A stretch of 64,000 nucleotides of DNA from the NCBI GenBank assembly GCA_032622095.1, contig CP136066.1, positions 132,029,917-132,093,916 of the forward strand, read 5' to 3'. The stretch's first letter is position 1. The number at the start of each line of letters is the position of its first letter. The notes below the pieces were generated by a model. That model saw only the letters and a list, made by a program, of their open reading frames with translations, was not told the DNA's origin and ran no database searches. Position numbers and translations under genes: made by a program. Shown in pieces: positions 49,296-59,914 of this stretch. The stretch comes from Siphonodentalium dalli (lineage: Eukaryota; Mollusca; Scaphopoda; Gadilida; Siphonodentaliidae).

Positions 49296-50162
49296 TCAAA
49301 CTATTGGAGAGGGCCTAATATAACGGTGAAATGCATTAGACTTCCATCTACCCATTCGACGAATCTGAGCATCAGAGAAACCCGAGTCTGCGGCGAATGA
49401 AGCCGCACCTATCCGGAAGCTGTGAGTCATAAATAAATCTGTACTAAGATTGCAAAATTTGAGACATTGTTTAAAAACAACCTCAAACTGACTCCGGAGA
49501 AGTGGCTTCCCATCTGGGAAGGAGAAGAGAGGACCCAGGACAGGACCGCGTAACTGGTAATATATACGCAAATTCTGGACCGGGCAAATCTGATGCTCAG
49601 CTCTACGAGATAGGCAAGTTTGATGTGGCTGACCACCAATGTTGTGCTTAAAATTCCGGAAGGTAATGGTTGCATCGGAATCTGATATGTGACAATCTAT
49701 CAGTTGTAAAACGTTATTGGCGTTTGCCCGGGATACGGGGGAAAGTTCGCCAAATCGAGCCATAGCGAAGAAGGCTGTTGTGAAAATAGTGGCCATGAGT
49801 TGTTGCTTATAAAATGTTAGACCAAGCGATGGAAGTGCTCGAACCATGCTCTGGAGAATAGGTAGCGTTATGGGTAAACGCACATCTGTGACTGGGTGTA
49901 AACGCCGTACTGCACACAATATTTTCTTAACAAGGAAACTTTTTGTCGGATCTGGGATACCCTTGACCTTATGAATGAAGGAAACTGCTGATAAAGCACT
50001 CGTTATGGAACTGGCCGCTAAGCCTTTCCTATATAAATAAGAAATAAACAAGCAAATTGTATGAACTGGTAAAGGCAATACACATGGAATGTTAGTACCA
50101 GTACAGAAAGTTATGAGATGATTGCAGTATGTCCTGTACTGTCTTTTTGACAATGTGGACAA
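49296..50162 (-). CDS. Tyrosine recombinase of the retroelement
   Basis: A frame of about 288 codons encodes a phage-integrase-like tyrosine recombinase that would integrate the circular DNA copy. Counting from the TTG at 50162, an N-terminal SAM-like DNA-binding part comes first (about 1-90). The catalytic part follows, with Arg136 in AMARFGELSP, a candidate Lys172, His247-x-x-Arg250 in THSFRIGAASF, Trp273 in GRWKSN and the nucleophile Tyr281 in FHRYIRP. All key residues are present. There is no ATG near 50162; the frame remains open upstream and overlaps the end of the RNase H frame, so the protein is probably the C-terminal part of the polyprotein, reached by a frame change (programmed or mutational). 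Downstream is the 3' untranslated region. Confidence 0.92.
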   Translation of the reverse strand: MSTLSKRQYRTYCNHLITFCTGTNIPCVLPLPVHTICLFISYLYRKGLAASSITSALSAVSFIHKVKGIPDPTKSFLVKKILCAVRRLHPVTDVRLPITLPILQSMVRALPSLGLTFYKQQLMATIFTTAFFAMARFGELSPVSRANANNVLQLIDCHISDSDATITFRNFKHNIGGQPHQTCLSRRAEHQICPVQNLRIYYQLRGPVLGPLFSFPDGKPLLRSQFEVVFKQCLKFCNLSTDLFMTHSFRIGAASFAADSGFSDAQIRRMGRWKSNAFHRYIRPSPIV

Positions 50163-50182
50163 CGATTCAGAGAAAAGGTAAT

Positions 50183-52123
50183 CTAGAGTTCCAGTAAGTT
50201 CTCTAATTTGAGGTGAGACGGCTGAATGAAAGCAGATTCCTGAAAGGTAGGGTAAATAAGTTTGAATTGATTAAATTTAAAGCGACTGAGCATATCAGCT
50301 CCAGTATTCATAATGCCTTTAATATGCTTAGCTTTGAAGAGAATATTGCTTGACAAGCATATAAGAACCAACTGCCTAATAAGAATCATCATGTGTTTGT
50401 CTTTTGCCGTTTGTTTATTTATTACAGCCACATTGTCTGAAAAGAATAGAACAGAACGGTTTTGCAGACGATTGGCCCAAGTATGCAACCCCAAAACGAT
50501 AGGGTATAATTCTAAAACTGAAATATTCTATTTACGTTCGCGGGGTGTCCATTCCCCTACTATATATTCTGGACAGAACATTGCAGCAAAACCGGCGGAA
50601 GCTGCCGCGTCTGAAAAGAATTGCAAGGCGCCGGACGTTAAAAATTGGCGTTCAAGGAAAAATGAGGTGCCATTGAAATGTTCCAGAAATAACAGCCAAA
50701 TGTGTAGATCTAGTTTCACCTCGCGAGTGATTCTGATACGATGATGTAATTTTGAAATTCCGATAGTTTTATTTATAAGTCGCCGGAGAAACACTCTACC
50801 TGGTTGTATAACGGAGCAAGTAAAATTAAGCAAACCGATTATAGATAAAAATTCGCGAAGAGTGGCTTTGTTTTTCAATAGAAGAGAATTAATGCGCTGA
50901 ACACATTCTAACAATTTTGCTTGAGGAAGTGAGGCACACATTCTGATTGTATCCAAATGGATACCCAAAAAAGTAATCGATGTTGAAGGCAAAATAGTTT
51001 TGTCGTGTGCAATCGGCAAGCGTAAATGTTCACACATACGGAGAAAAGATTTCAAATAGGCGTCACACAGTGATTCCGAAGAAGCGATGAGACAGAAATC
51101 GTCCAGATAGTGTACACAGTTCAGGATCGCGAGTTTATTTATTGCAATCCATTCGAGTGCCATGCTGAAAGCCTCGAAATTGTGACAACTTGACGAAGCC
51201 CCCATGGGCATGCATTTATCGAAGTAATAGAAATTATCAAATTTAATACCTAACAGATGATAATCATCTGGATGACAAGCGAGGACCCTAAAAGCAGAAA
51301 GTACGTCGATTCTCGTACAGTAGGAACCAACTGGAAGGTTTTGAATGATGTTGATTGCATCCTGGACAGATGCATAACATTCTGATTTAAAGTCGGCTTG
51401 GATGTGATCATTTACAGATTCGCCTTTGGGATATGAAAGGTGGTGTATCAAACGATACTCACCAGGCTGTTTCTTAGGAACTATCCCAATTGGGGAAATT
51501 ACAAAAAGTGGAACAGGGGGGCCCTTAAAAGGCCCCGCTATTCTCCCCATTGAAATCTCTTTCGCTATCTTTTTTCTGACTATGTCAGGCATCTCCAAAG
51601 CCGATTTCAGGTTAGGAGACTCGCGAGCAGACACCATCCCCTCATAGCCTAATCGAAAACCGTGTGTGAAGCCATTAATTAAGAAATCTCGGTTGTGTTG
51701 ATCATAACCGGATAACATTTCATTTAATAATGGGACCAGGATTGGTGTTGGCAGTTTTTGTTGGTGCATTTTGTCTAAGTGATGAGGTTTTAGAACCTCT
51801 TGCATTTGGCGGCTGATAAGGCCGGTTTCTGTTGCGACGTGAGCATTTGACGAAACTGTGGGGTTGCTTACATAAGAAACGGTTATGGGAGAAGTTGCAA
51901 CCGGTGCAAGTTTTTCCCTTGTGAAAATCCCAACAGTATCCATTTGGTATGGATGTCTTTGAATTTTGAAAATGGTTCTGTGTTTTAGGATGGTATCCAC
52001 GTTCTGGTTGAGAAGGTGTAAACACAGGCACTCGTGGAGCTGCCTGCATGTACAACTCCCACTGAATGTGGTTCCATGACAAATTTGGATTGAACTGACG
52101 CAATTGTCGGAACTGCCGATCAT
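50183..52123 (-). pseudogene. Reverse transcriptase-RNase H, one in-frame TAG
   Basis: Counting from 52123, the reverse transcriptase domain spans roughly residues 125-450. The first catalytic Asp is in RIDVLSAF (about 273) and the YLDD active-site box in HYLDDFCLIA (about 339-342); YLDD is a variant of the usual YxDD. RNase H follows, with Asp505 in FFSDAAA, a Glu in SVLELYP, an Asp in FFSDNVAV and the last Asp in NTGADMLSR. A TAG at 50528-50530 interrupts RNase H between the first Asp and the Glu, and the frame continues unbroken to 50183. The first 120 or so codons overlap the gag-like frame, offset by +1, so translation may need a frameshift or an own start. The family copies the element RNA into DNA. 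Only the single stop breaks it. Confidence 0.9.
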
Positions 52124-53258
52124 AATATGACCAACTGTAACCAGCTCGAGCCATCTTGCGGATCCGCATCATATAGCTCATGAGACTGGGCATGTGCGAC
52201 GGGAATTTGGCAGAGTATATAATTATAAAAATTATGAAAGCATCGAGCCATTGGTTAATGTCAGTAATGACCTTAGTTGGTTTAGGTTGTACAAAAAAAG
52301 CCTGAGCACCAATATTGATCCCCATGTTAACTGGCGCTGAAAAATTTACATTATGGTCATGATCCGGCAATAATGAGGTCAGAGGTATAAACTCATTGGC
52401 CCATATTTGAGCCCGGACTTTGGCAGGAACGTGAGCGTCCAAAGGTGTAGCTAGTGAAACGAAGTCGATCTGAGGCATACCAGATGAAGCAGCATCTTGA
52501 AGGGAGGTCGAGACCGGAAGTCCTAAAACAGGAGGAGACTGAACACCTGGAACCGGAAACGATTGTAACGGCACCGAGGGTGCAGGAACAGCAGCCGGAA
52601 TGTCCCAAGAGGCCGGATGGCCGGAGAAGTGCGCTGAAGCATGACTAAAGTCTGGTACCGACATCGATGCAGGCAGGTCCCAAGAGGCCGGATGGCCGAA
52701 GGATGAAGCTGATGTGGGCTGAATGTCGGTCAATGAGACGCAGGCAGCTGAAGGACCGAGCGGAACAGTACCTGGCGATGAATAAGCTGGCTGAGAGGTG
52801 GTGACAGATGACACCGAGCACGGAAGTGCGAAGGTGCATGAAACTCCCGCAGAACTGGAATGTCCCAATGACAGCACCGTGGAAGTGGGAGCTGTCGGAA
52901 ATGAACATGTCCCAGCCGGAAAGTGAACACTTGAGACGGGAGCCGGAAAGTAATGAGGCAAGTGTACATTGGACACCGGACACTAAGGTTGATGTTGATG
53001 AGGCGGCACCGGCCAAGCTGATGTGATCCCCAATCCAGGCGCAGTAGGAGGATGCAAGGCTGCGACGGGAGAATGTAAAGCTGATTGACGAACGAAGGTG
53101 TCGACTGATGAGGCAGCAGGTACAACAGGAGCCGGGACGCCAGGTGATGACACAAGTGGTGTAGACACAGCGGCCGGACGTGGTAGAGGAGGACGCCCAC
53201 GACGTGGTCGTTTGGCAGGCAACCCTGACGCAACAGCAGATGAGCGTTTTGGTGGCAT
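51720..53258 (-). pseudogene. Gag-like protein, one in-frame TAG
   Basis: An ATG at 53256-53258 in good context (ACCATGC) opens a 513-codon frame interrupted once by TAG at 52983-52985 (codon 92). The N-terminus has a basic AT-hook-like motif (KRPRRGRPPLPRP, residues 16-28). The next about 250 residues are Pro/Ser/Ala-rich and include a 75-bp internal duplication that repeats GHPASWD. The following segment is more globular (about residues 230-390), and the C-terminus has a Cys/His cluster, CWDFHKGKTCTGCNFSH, similar to zinc motifs closing DIRS-group Gag-like proteins. Its 3' part overlaps the reverse transcriptase frame. It likely packages the element RNA. Use of C, G and CpG is much higher here than in the surrounding intron. 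Confidence 0.8.
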
Positions 53259-54946
53259 GGTGTGCAAACTCTGGACGGCTTACTGTAAAGGAAAAGAAAC
53301 AAAACGACAAGTAAATAGAACTATACAAGGAAACCGCACGCACCTACAGTGTTGAAGGAAGTCATAATGATGCACCAGGTGTTACAACCCTAAAACTCCA
53401 AAAGGAGAGAAAAAGGTTGCCATTATTAACGATCTTCATAACGAAGATGAATAATTAAAGCCATTAAGCGAGAATACCAACTGAAATAATTAATGAGATG
53501 GAAGGCGTAAAACTTGTAGCATAAAAAGTAACGGCCATCATAACGAGGGCCAGCAGTAAAGTGAACTGGTATAACCCCAGCACTATCAAAAGAAGCCAAT
53601 GATTAAACTTGTTGGCTGAATCAGACTTAGAAGAAAATTAGGTGATAGGCGGAGCGTTTAATTTTATTGAAATGCCACAGAAAACAACAATTTTTATGTG
53701 ATTGTATTAAAATGTACATTTATAACATGAAAAGAATGACGCCTTCCATGGAGCACCACAATGACATTATGGGCATCTCGCATTGTTCGAAAACAAAATG
53801 GCACATACAAAAAAGCCTGCAACATGAATAAGCTCCAGTTAGACAAGACCATTATCAATTCAAACCATACCAGAAAATTTAATAACAGTAAATAGCTGCA
53901 ACACTTTTGATTGGCCGATCCTTATGCCGAAAAAAGGACAAGTAGGGAGGCCAGGCAGTTTACTGCATCACAACAACCGTCCAGATATATTCATAATTGC
54001 ATTACTCTCGCTCGTTAAACATGTTGTTGTTGTTGTTTTTTGTTTGTTTTTTTTTAAAATTATCTGCTCGTTGTCATGCACAAGAGTATTTAAGTGCCCA
54101 GTAAAGAGTGACACCAAAACAAGATAATGATGTCTGGATAACCAAGATGTTAAGACACATTAATAATGTCCCAACGGCATACTTGCATCGAGTCAACCAC
54201 TGGTATGGAATGAATAAGGCGTAAAACAAAACATCAATTTGTGGGATTGATGAAATGAACTGGTCTACAACCTGGAGCGAACAATTGAATGAAAAATAAT
54301 GAATCATTGCAATAAAAGGCTTCGAAGAACAATTGCATCAGCCATACACATTTAGCAAAATATTGCATCAGCCACACATTGCATCAGCCCTATTTTTAGC
54401 AAAAACATTGCATCAGCCCTATTTTTAGCAAAATATTGCATCAGCCATATCCTTAGCAAAATATTGCATCAGCCATATTTTTAGCAAAGGATTATTGCAT
54501 CAGCTACACCTTTAGGAAAAATATTGCATCAGCCATATTTTAAGCAAAATATTTCATCATCAGTCAAGCTTCAGAGCTCTCACAAACTCTGCACCGGAGA
54601 CATTCAAAAGACTTCCTTTAAGCAAATTAATGTAGCTTAAAACATAAGTAGCCGTGAAAACTGTAAAGCAATTTTAAATGTTCTTTGACTGAAATTGGTA
54701 TCAAAGTTGTAACGGCATATTTATTAACGACAGGGTGGTTAAACCGTCGTTTTCAAAACAACTTGCAAAAAAGAAGTCTGAAGAACCGGCTAATACTTTG
54801 ACAAGCAAGTAAAAAATAATTGAGCTACTTACGACTGATGCAAATGAAGAAATGGGTGACCATGAGGCACCTGCCGCCAAGCTCGCTTTGTCCATGAACA
54901 AAAAATCAAGGACGATCAACATGCCCTTTAAATTTATGATCCCAGA
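53259..54946 (-). other. Non-coding region between hydrolase and gag genes
   Basis: No protein gene is supported in these 1.7 kb. Read on the minus strand it begins just after the hydrolase stop, contains a candidate splice donor (GTCGTAAGTAGC, GT at 54832), a tandem repeat (54331-54562) and ends with a strong acceptor (TTTCTTTTCCTTTACAG, last base 53283) 25 bases before the gag start codon. Confidence 0.6.
54331..54562. repeat. Tandem ATTGCATCAGCC repeat
   Basis: About eight units of 15-33 bp share ATTGCATCAGCC followed mostly by ATATTTTTAGCAAAAT. The unit length varies because the TTTTTAGCAAAA part is missing in some copies. It lies inside the retroelement, between the hydrolase and gag genes. 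Confidence 0.85.
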
Positions 54947-55618
54947 TTAAGCTTCCCTCCGAGGAACCACAATGGGAGGGGAAACCCAAGCCAGGGAAGC
55001 AATACCATACCCGATAGCATCGCTGATGCTATATAGGTAGAGCACTGCTGAGGACCCCTTTAGGTGGACCCCATCCCTCCCCAGGTGCAGGAGCTCGCCG
55101 TCAAAACGACGGTGGGGCCACGACTCCCACTGAGTTGAATGAGAGGGGAGAAAAGATGATAAAAGATCGTTCAACTCTTCCACGTGGCTGTTGAAGACTG
55201 AAAGAGACTTTGGCCCCCGCACCGAACTCCGACAAAAAGCCTGGGCAACCAGAACTTTCTGCACAGAGTGGATGGACCGGACCACCGAACAGAAACCCAC
55301 CACCCTCTCGGCAACCTCAGAAGGAGAAGCCCAACACAGGTCGTTGCTTCCAACTTGCATAATAACTACGTGGGGCATAAAATCCCTAAGCCTGTGTTGA
55401 ATGGATAAAAGATCCCAAACCTGTACCCCACCCCGATGAAAAAGCCGAACATTTACCGGGACCCCGGCGTATGAACCCACCTGAAGTTCCTCGGAAAAAT
55501 TGCGCCCGCCGAAAAAACCGGTACGGTCCGCAAAACCAAACGCAGTGCCGATTCGTCGGACAAAACTATGTCCGACGACCGCAACTCTAACCTCGCTGGC
55601 CGGAATTCGGAAAGCCAT
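54947..55618 (-). CDS. SGNH/GDSL-type hydrolase of the retroelement
   Basis: An intact 223-residue frame from ATG (55616-55618) has the signatures of SGNH hydrolases (lipase/esterase-type). These are the nucleophile Ser18 in VVGHSFVRR (block I), a Gly in HRGGVQVWD near 63-64 (block II), GSND with Asn92 in QVGSNDLCW (block III), and the catalytic Asp182-His185 pair in RDGVHLKG (block V). No signal peptide or membrane segment is seen. Genes of this kind are carried by some Ngaro-type elements; their substrate and role in transposition are unknown, and here it lies at the 5' side, ahead of gag. It is unbroken although gag and RNase H each have a stop codon. Confidence 0.85.
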   Translation of the reverse strand: MAFRIPASEVRVAVVGHSFVRRIGTAFGFADRTGFFGGRNFSEELQVGSYAGVPVNVRLFHRGGVQVWDLLSIQHRLRDFMPHVVIMQVGSNDLCWASPSEVAERVVGFCSVVRSIHSVQKVLVAQAFCRSSVRGPKSLSVFNSHVEELNDLLSSFLPSHSTQWESWPHRRFDGELLHLGRDGVHLKGSSAVLYLYSISDAIGYGIASLAWVSPPIVVPRREA

Positions 55619-55719
55619 AGTTGTGTTAACTTAATTTGTTATAATGTGCTCCCGAATTAAAATCAAAAGGCCAGAAAACGAATTGAGCTCGACGACAGGC
55701 ACCTACCTTCACCAAAACT

Positions 55720-56018
55720 ATAAAACTTTTCGAGAGAAATCAAATCGTGCGACGCACCTCAAGGGAAATTAATCTGAGAATGAAGTACTCACAAGTTATT
55801 GTTGTCTTCGTGCGCGATCAAAAATATAGTTCCAATTTAATATCTTGAGCTCTTGTGGAAAAACCGAGAACAAGAGCAAGGTATCTAAATTAAAATCATC
55901 GCGATTATGGTTAGAAAGTAGACTTGATATTAATTTCTGATAAGAGAAAAGTGCCAACTGTATTGCACAACAATGAGAAATTCTTACCGCGCATTTAGCG
56001 CAAAACGGTAGTGCACCG
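55720..56018 (-). repeat. Retroelement repeat A1 (299 bp), 5' end
   Basis: Left terminal repeat of the element, matching A2. It would hold the promoter and RNA start, though no clear core promoter motif is visible. Just outside lies GATATTTTG, and just outside the other end of the element lies GATATTG, a shared hexamer that could reflect the integration site. Confidence 0.88.
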
Positions 56019-56150
56019 ATATTTTGTTGGAGAGGTCTGTGATATAATCACTTTATTCTGTTCCCGCTAATATGTCCAGTGACGAGTGCTATATAGCCAT
56101 CTCCAATATAAACTAATTCTTTATGTAATTATCTTATACGAAAGTTGCAT

Positions 56151-56226
56151 ACAACATGGTAATTATAATGAAAATGAATTTATGGCTGGAGTCATAAATT
56201 CATTTTTGCTATAATTACCTTGTTGT
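56151..56226. repeat. Foldback repeat, 34-bp arms
   Basis: ACAACATGGTAATTATAATG and the following 14 bp (to 56184) are mirrored at 56193-56226 with few mismatches; the spacer is 8 bp. It lies 132 bp from the end of the retroelement. Confidence 0.8.
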
Positions 56227-57080
56227 CTGCATCGTTCATAGAGCACCTGAGTGTAATTTGCACTAATCCATGGCTGAAATTCATTCATTTGTTGCATATA
56301 TTCTGTTGAGTATAAAAGGAGATGGTCCCATAAATGACCAGATTTAGTGTACAGTATCCCTTTAATTCATTGAATAAAACCAATAAGTTAGTTTCCGAAC
56401 ACTATCCCCATTGGAGGAATGTAGCAACGAACTAAGATTGTCGAAAATTCAAACCACTTCGACTGTATTCATTTATCAGAACACACTGATTGAAAAACAC
56501 AAACGTAAATATTGACTACATTATTTGGGACTCATTATTGGGCATAAACATTACGACATCGATTGCGCCAATAACAGTCACTTCTTGTAATTCGTTTATA
56601 ACAATGATTCTGTTTTTGACTATTTTTTGTACTAAATTTATGAACATAATTTATGTTTGGATGGTTATTTGTTATTCTGTTTGGAACACCTCAGCGGAGT
56701 GTTTCACATCACTTTAATTACTTTAGTCTGACTGCACTACTGCAGGGCGAGTTTATTCATGCTGGAGGGGAAATCCCTTTCGAAATATTATTTATTGAAG
56801 GTTATGAAGTAAAATGAAAAGTGTGGCATTGTGTATCTCTCATGAGGTATTTTGATCCTTGCTTTATGTTGAGAAAACTAAAAGTATGCTGCAGATTAAT
56901 ATTATAGTGCAGACTGTACATGTGGATTGATATATATATTTATTATATACTTGCCCATGAATTATAAGGTTTTAGCAGTGAGATATAAGCGTTAGCCCAC
57001 TAGTGAGATATAAGTGATATCCCACTGGTGAAATTTCTGATGAATTGACATTCATTGGGGGTCATAGGCAAGTAACTAAA

Positions 57081-57261
57081 GTATATAATAAACAGAATAT
57101 CCACACGTTTTCAGTGGATATTGGTTAAATCTCATTCGTGATGACAAAACATTTGAATTTCCACTCGTGGCTAAAGCCACACTGGAAATTCAATGTTTTG
57201 TCATCACTCATGAGATTTAACCCATATCCACTGAAAACGTGTGGATATCCTCTATATATAC
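57081..57261. repeat. Foldback repeat, about 85-bp arms
   Basis: The left arm (57081-57172: GAATATCCACACGTTTTCAG ... CCACTCGTGGCT) is repeated as its reverse complement at 57175-57261 with a two-base centre. The few mismatches indicate a recent origin or strong stem conservation. This looks like a foldback MITE; it has no coding content. Confidence 0.85.
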
Positions 57262-57603
57262 TGTTCCTCTGACTGTTGTGTGCATTTATTTATTAATTTA
57301 TTTAACTTCTTGTGTTGTCATGTGTTGAGATAGAAACATTACACAATTAAATGTTATTGACAGTTTATGAAACTATATTCAGACGTATGCATTATAATCA
57401 TTTGTTTCAGCACAAAGGGGTCTATAGGAATTTTTTTTTATTTGAGTTATATAAATCAAATACAATAAATGTTCCCAGAGCCTTGTATCAGCTTCAAAAT
57501 TGGTTGATTATGTTCATGATAAACAAAATAAATATTGCTTTCTGGCTGTTTTTGGCCATTGCATCAACACTATATAAATAGTATGTCATATGACTATTTT
57601 TAG

Positions 57604-57755
57604 ATAAACTGAAAAGCCGTAAGCGAGATGGCACTCCAGAGAAATCTCAAACCCCATCTCAGGATGCCATGGATGAGAGCCAGTCGACTGGACGCAATGT
57701 TCTGTGGAATGAAGAGATCGAGAGGCTTCAGATAAAGAAGGAAGCTTTAGAACAG
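57604..57755 (+). CDS. Host gene exon (acidic/basic mixed, helical end)
   Basis: The acceptor CTATTTTTAG and donor GAACAG|GTTTGT bound a 152-nt exon entered in phase 1 and left in phase 0. It encodes a hydrophilic stretch (DKLKSRKRDGTPEKSQTPSQ) followed by a segment likely to be helical (WNEEIERLQIKKEALEQ). It joins in frame to donors at 15678/27197 or 44043 upstream and to 60305 downstream. The low-complexity Ser/Thr/Pro/Lys content suggests a disordered region ahead of a short coiled coil. The family is not recognised. Confidence 0.75.
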
Positions 57756-57889
57756 GTTTGTCATCTTAACTCTATTAGTCCCTGGTTTGATTAGGCTTCC
57801 ATTATTTAAATTAGTCTTGTCATGATCTGGATTTCTATTAAACTTACAGACCATTTTAATAATTCTTATTATACCCCCCACTCTCCAAG

Positions 57890-59400
57890 AGAATGGGGGT
57901 ATACTGGATTGTCCGTTTGTCTGGCCGTCTGACTAGGCATATATCTCAGCCTTAGGTTATCATATCTGAATGATATTTGGTATGGTGGTTCACTATCATG
58001 TCTGCTTACAAAAGAGAGGCAAATGACATTGTTCTGATGATCTTTTATAGAATTATCATTCTTTGATTATCTGGAAATCTTTTTTTGTCCGTCAATGCCA
58101 ATATCTCAACCATGGGTAATCTGATCTGAATCAAATTTGGTATGGAGGTTTGCCATCACGACTGCTTTGAAAAAGAGTGCCCACTGTGACAATGGCGTTG
58201 TTTGCATTTTCTGTTCTAGAGTAGTCAAAGGTAAAAGTTTACCATATAATACTCAAAACAAGTCCTGACTGATATTTTAATTTCTCTTGGGTGTAAAAGT
58301 AAATGTTTTCTTTATATAAAATTATCTTATTATCTCAATAAACATATAAAAAAAAGAGTCTTATATTCTGAAGAATAGCTTGTCATAGCTTGTTTCTCAT
58401 CATACCCCCAGTGTGATGAGCTCTCGAGTCACAAAGTGCACTTTACTTGAACTTCCTGTCCTATTTGACATCATGGATAAAAACGTTGTATCCATCCACC
58501 ATTTTGTTTTCCCTCAAAAGTTTTCGGAGGACTATTGTAGCCACGGCAATCAGCTGTGTTTGTCTGTCTGTGCTTCCATCTGTGTGTATGTCTGATTCCT
58601 TGTCCAGACGTTACCTCCAGTTCAAATTGTCCAATCAAAATTAAACTTGGTATGAGGAATTACCATCATATTCTTGAGGTCAAGTTTGATTATGGTTCCG
58701 GTCCAATGAATTTTGTCAGATTTATGGCCCTTTTTTTTACTTAGAAATTGCGATTTTCATCTTGTCCGGATAATAACTCCAGTTAGTATTATCCGATCGG
58801 AACGAAACTTGAGTATGAATAATAACTGCTCATCACATTACTGAGCTCAAGTTCGAATATGATTTTCAACTTGAGCTCAGTGATGTGCGGATGATAACTC
58901 CTGTTAATTAATATCAACTGATCCAAATGAACTTGATATGAAGAATATCCATCACATTATTCAGGTCAACTATGGTATCGGTCCTTTTTTAACTTAGAAT
59001 TCACAGTTGAAGGGTTGTTCCGGATGATAACTTGAGCAATATTCAACAGAGTTTCTAGATATTTGGTACATGGTTCACATTTAAGAATACGCAGACCAAG
59101 TTCTATTTTGGTCATGGTCCGATGATTTTTGACGGAGATATGCCCCTTTATTGTCCCCTCGAAATCCCCTATAGAAATCAGTGGTGTTCATTCATCCATC
59201 GGGCATCTATCCATCCCAGATGGTTTCCGGATGATAACTCCAGTTTGAGATATCTAATTGTTTTTAAATTTTGTATGCGCATTACCCACATGGAAGTATG
59301 GGTCAAGTTCGAATTTGGGTTTTGCGGTCCCGTTTTTGCTGGAATTATACTGTCCTTGTCAACTTAGAATTTGACAATTATTTTGGTTTCCGTGTGATAG
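57890..59400 (+). repeat. Dispersed repeat family, many units
   Basis: Successive units carry ATATCTCAACCATGGGTAAT, AATCAAATTTGGTATGGAGG, TTGCATTTTCTGTTCTAGAG and, further on, GGATGATAACTCCAGTT and TTCGAATTTGGGTTTTGCGG. Both sub-types seen at 2640-3600 are present, here in long succession in the same orientation. Confidence 0.75.
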
Positions 59401-59439
59401 TTTTAATTATACCCCCGTCTGTCCGTCCGTCTGTCCGTT

Positions 59440-59905
59440 CGTGGACACAAATTTGTCCGGAGTTTTTTCTCAGTCGTTTTTTGATCAGTTTCTGTTAAAC
59501 TTGGCACAGACATCAAACACCATGGGAACCTGTGCACCTGCGATTATGACATCTGTCGGACATTTTTTAGAGGAGTTATCCTCCCTTTTCGACTTAGAAA
59601 TTTTTCACAACATGTATAATTTTGTCCAAGCTTTTATTCCTACATTTTTAGGTCAATTTTTTTTAAACTTGGCACAGATATTTAGTACCATGGGAACCTG
59701 TGCACCTGCGATTATGACATCTGTTCGACATTTTTTGGTGGAGTTATCTCCCTTTTTCGACTTAGAAATTTGTTTGCAACATGCAAAATTTTGTCCGAGC
59801 TTTTATTTCTACATTTTTCGGTCAATGTTTTTTAATCTTGGCACTGATATTTAGTACCATGGGAACCTGTGCACCTGCGATTATGATGTCAGTCTGACTT
59901 TTTTT
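59440..59905 (+). repeat. 170-bp tandem repeat, about 2.7 copies
   Basis: ACCATGGGAACCTGTGCACC followed by TGCGATTATGA occurs at about 59518, 59687 and 59857. The units also share GGAGTTATC, TTCGACTTAGAAATTT and TTTTGTCCRAGCTTTTATT. A 137-codon frame crosses the array only because of its repeat structure. Confidence 0.85.
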
Positions 59906-59914
59906 TGTGGAGTT

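Larger units (their letters stand above)
53283..55706 (-). other. Candidate introns upstream of gag
   Basis: The acceptor TTTCTTTTCCTTTACAG ends at 53283. Two good donors lie upstream: GTAAGT at 54832, after the hydrolase, and GAAG|GTAGGT at 55706, between A1 and the hydrolase. Splicing 55706-53283 would remove the hydrolase gene and bring the gag start close to the 5' end; splicing 54832-53283 would remove only the spacer. This is inference from splice motifs. Spliced introns are known in DIRS-order elements. Confidence 0.35.
47780..56018 (-). mobile_element. Ngaro/DIRS-group tyrosine-recombinase retrotransposon
   Basis: Read on the minus strand this 8.2-kb element runs A1 repeat (56018-55720), SGNH hydrolase, gag-like gene, reverse transcriptase-RNase H, tyrosine recombinase, B1 (48674-48533), A2 (48404-48106), B2 (47921-47780). 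Split direct repeats of the form A1...B1-A2-B2 together with a tyrosine recombinase in place of an integrase define Ngaro/PAT-type members of the DIRS order, and SGNH hydrolases are known from Ngaro elements. These elements copy through a circle that the recombinase integrates, without target duplication. Two in-frame TAG codons and a frame change before the recombinase suggest this copy is recently inactivated. It sits in a host intron, antisense to the host exons. Confidence 0.9.
56019..57603 (+). other. Intronic sequence with two foldback repeats
   Basis: No exon is supported before the acceptor at 57603. The sequence holds hairpins at 56151-56226 and 57081-57261 and, in front of the second, repeated GTGAGATATAAG motifs (56980-57030). 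A frame at 56490-56717 has hydrophobic composition but no other support. Confidence 0.5.

Noticed and set aside
52645-53343. 232-codon and 190-codon frames overlapping the gag-like gene
   Set aside because: They are other-frame shadows of the GC-rich gag coding region. The chosen frame has a good start, an AT-hook-like motif and the C-terminal Cys/His cluster.
47780-56018. Gypsy- or retrovirus-type LTR element
   Set aside because: There is no protease or DDE integrase; a tyrosine recombinase and split direct repeats are present instead of LTRs.
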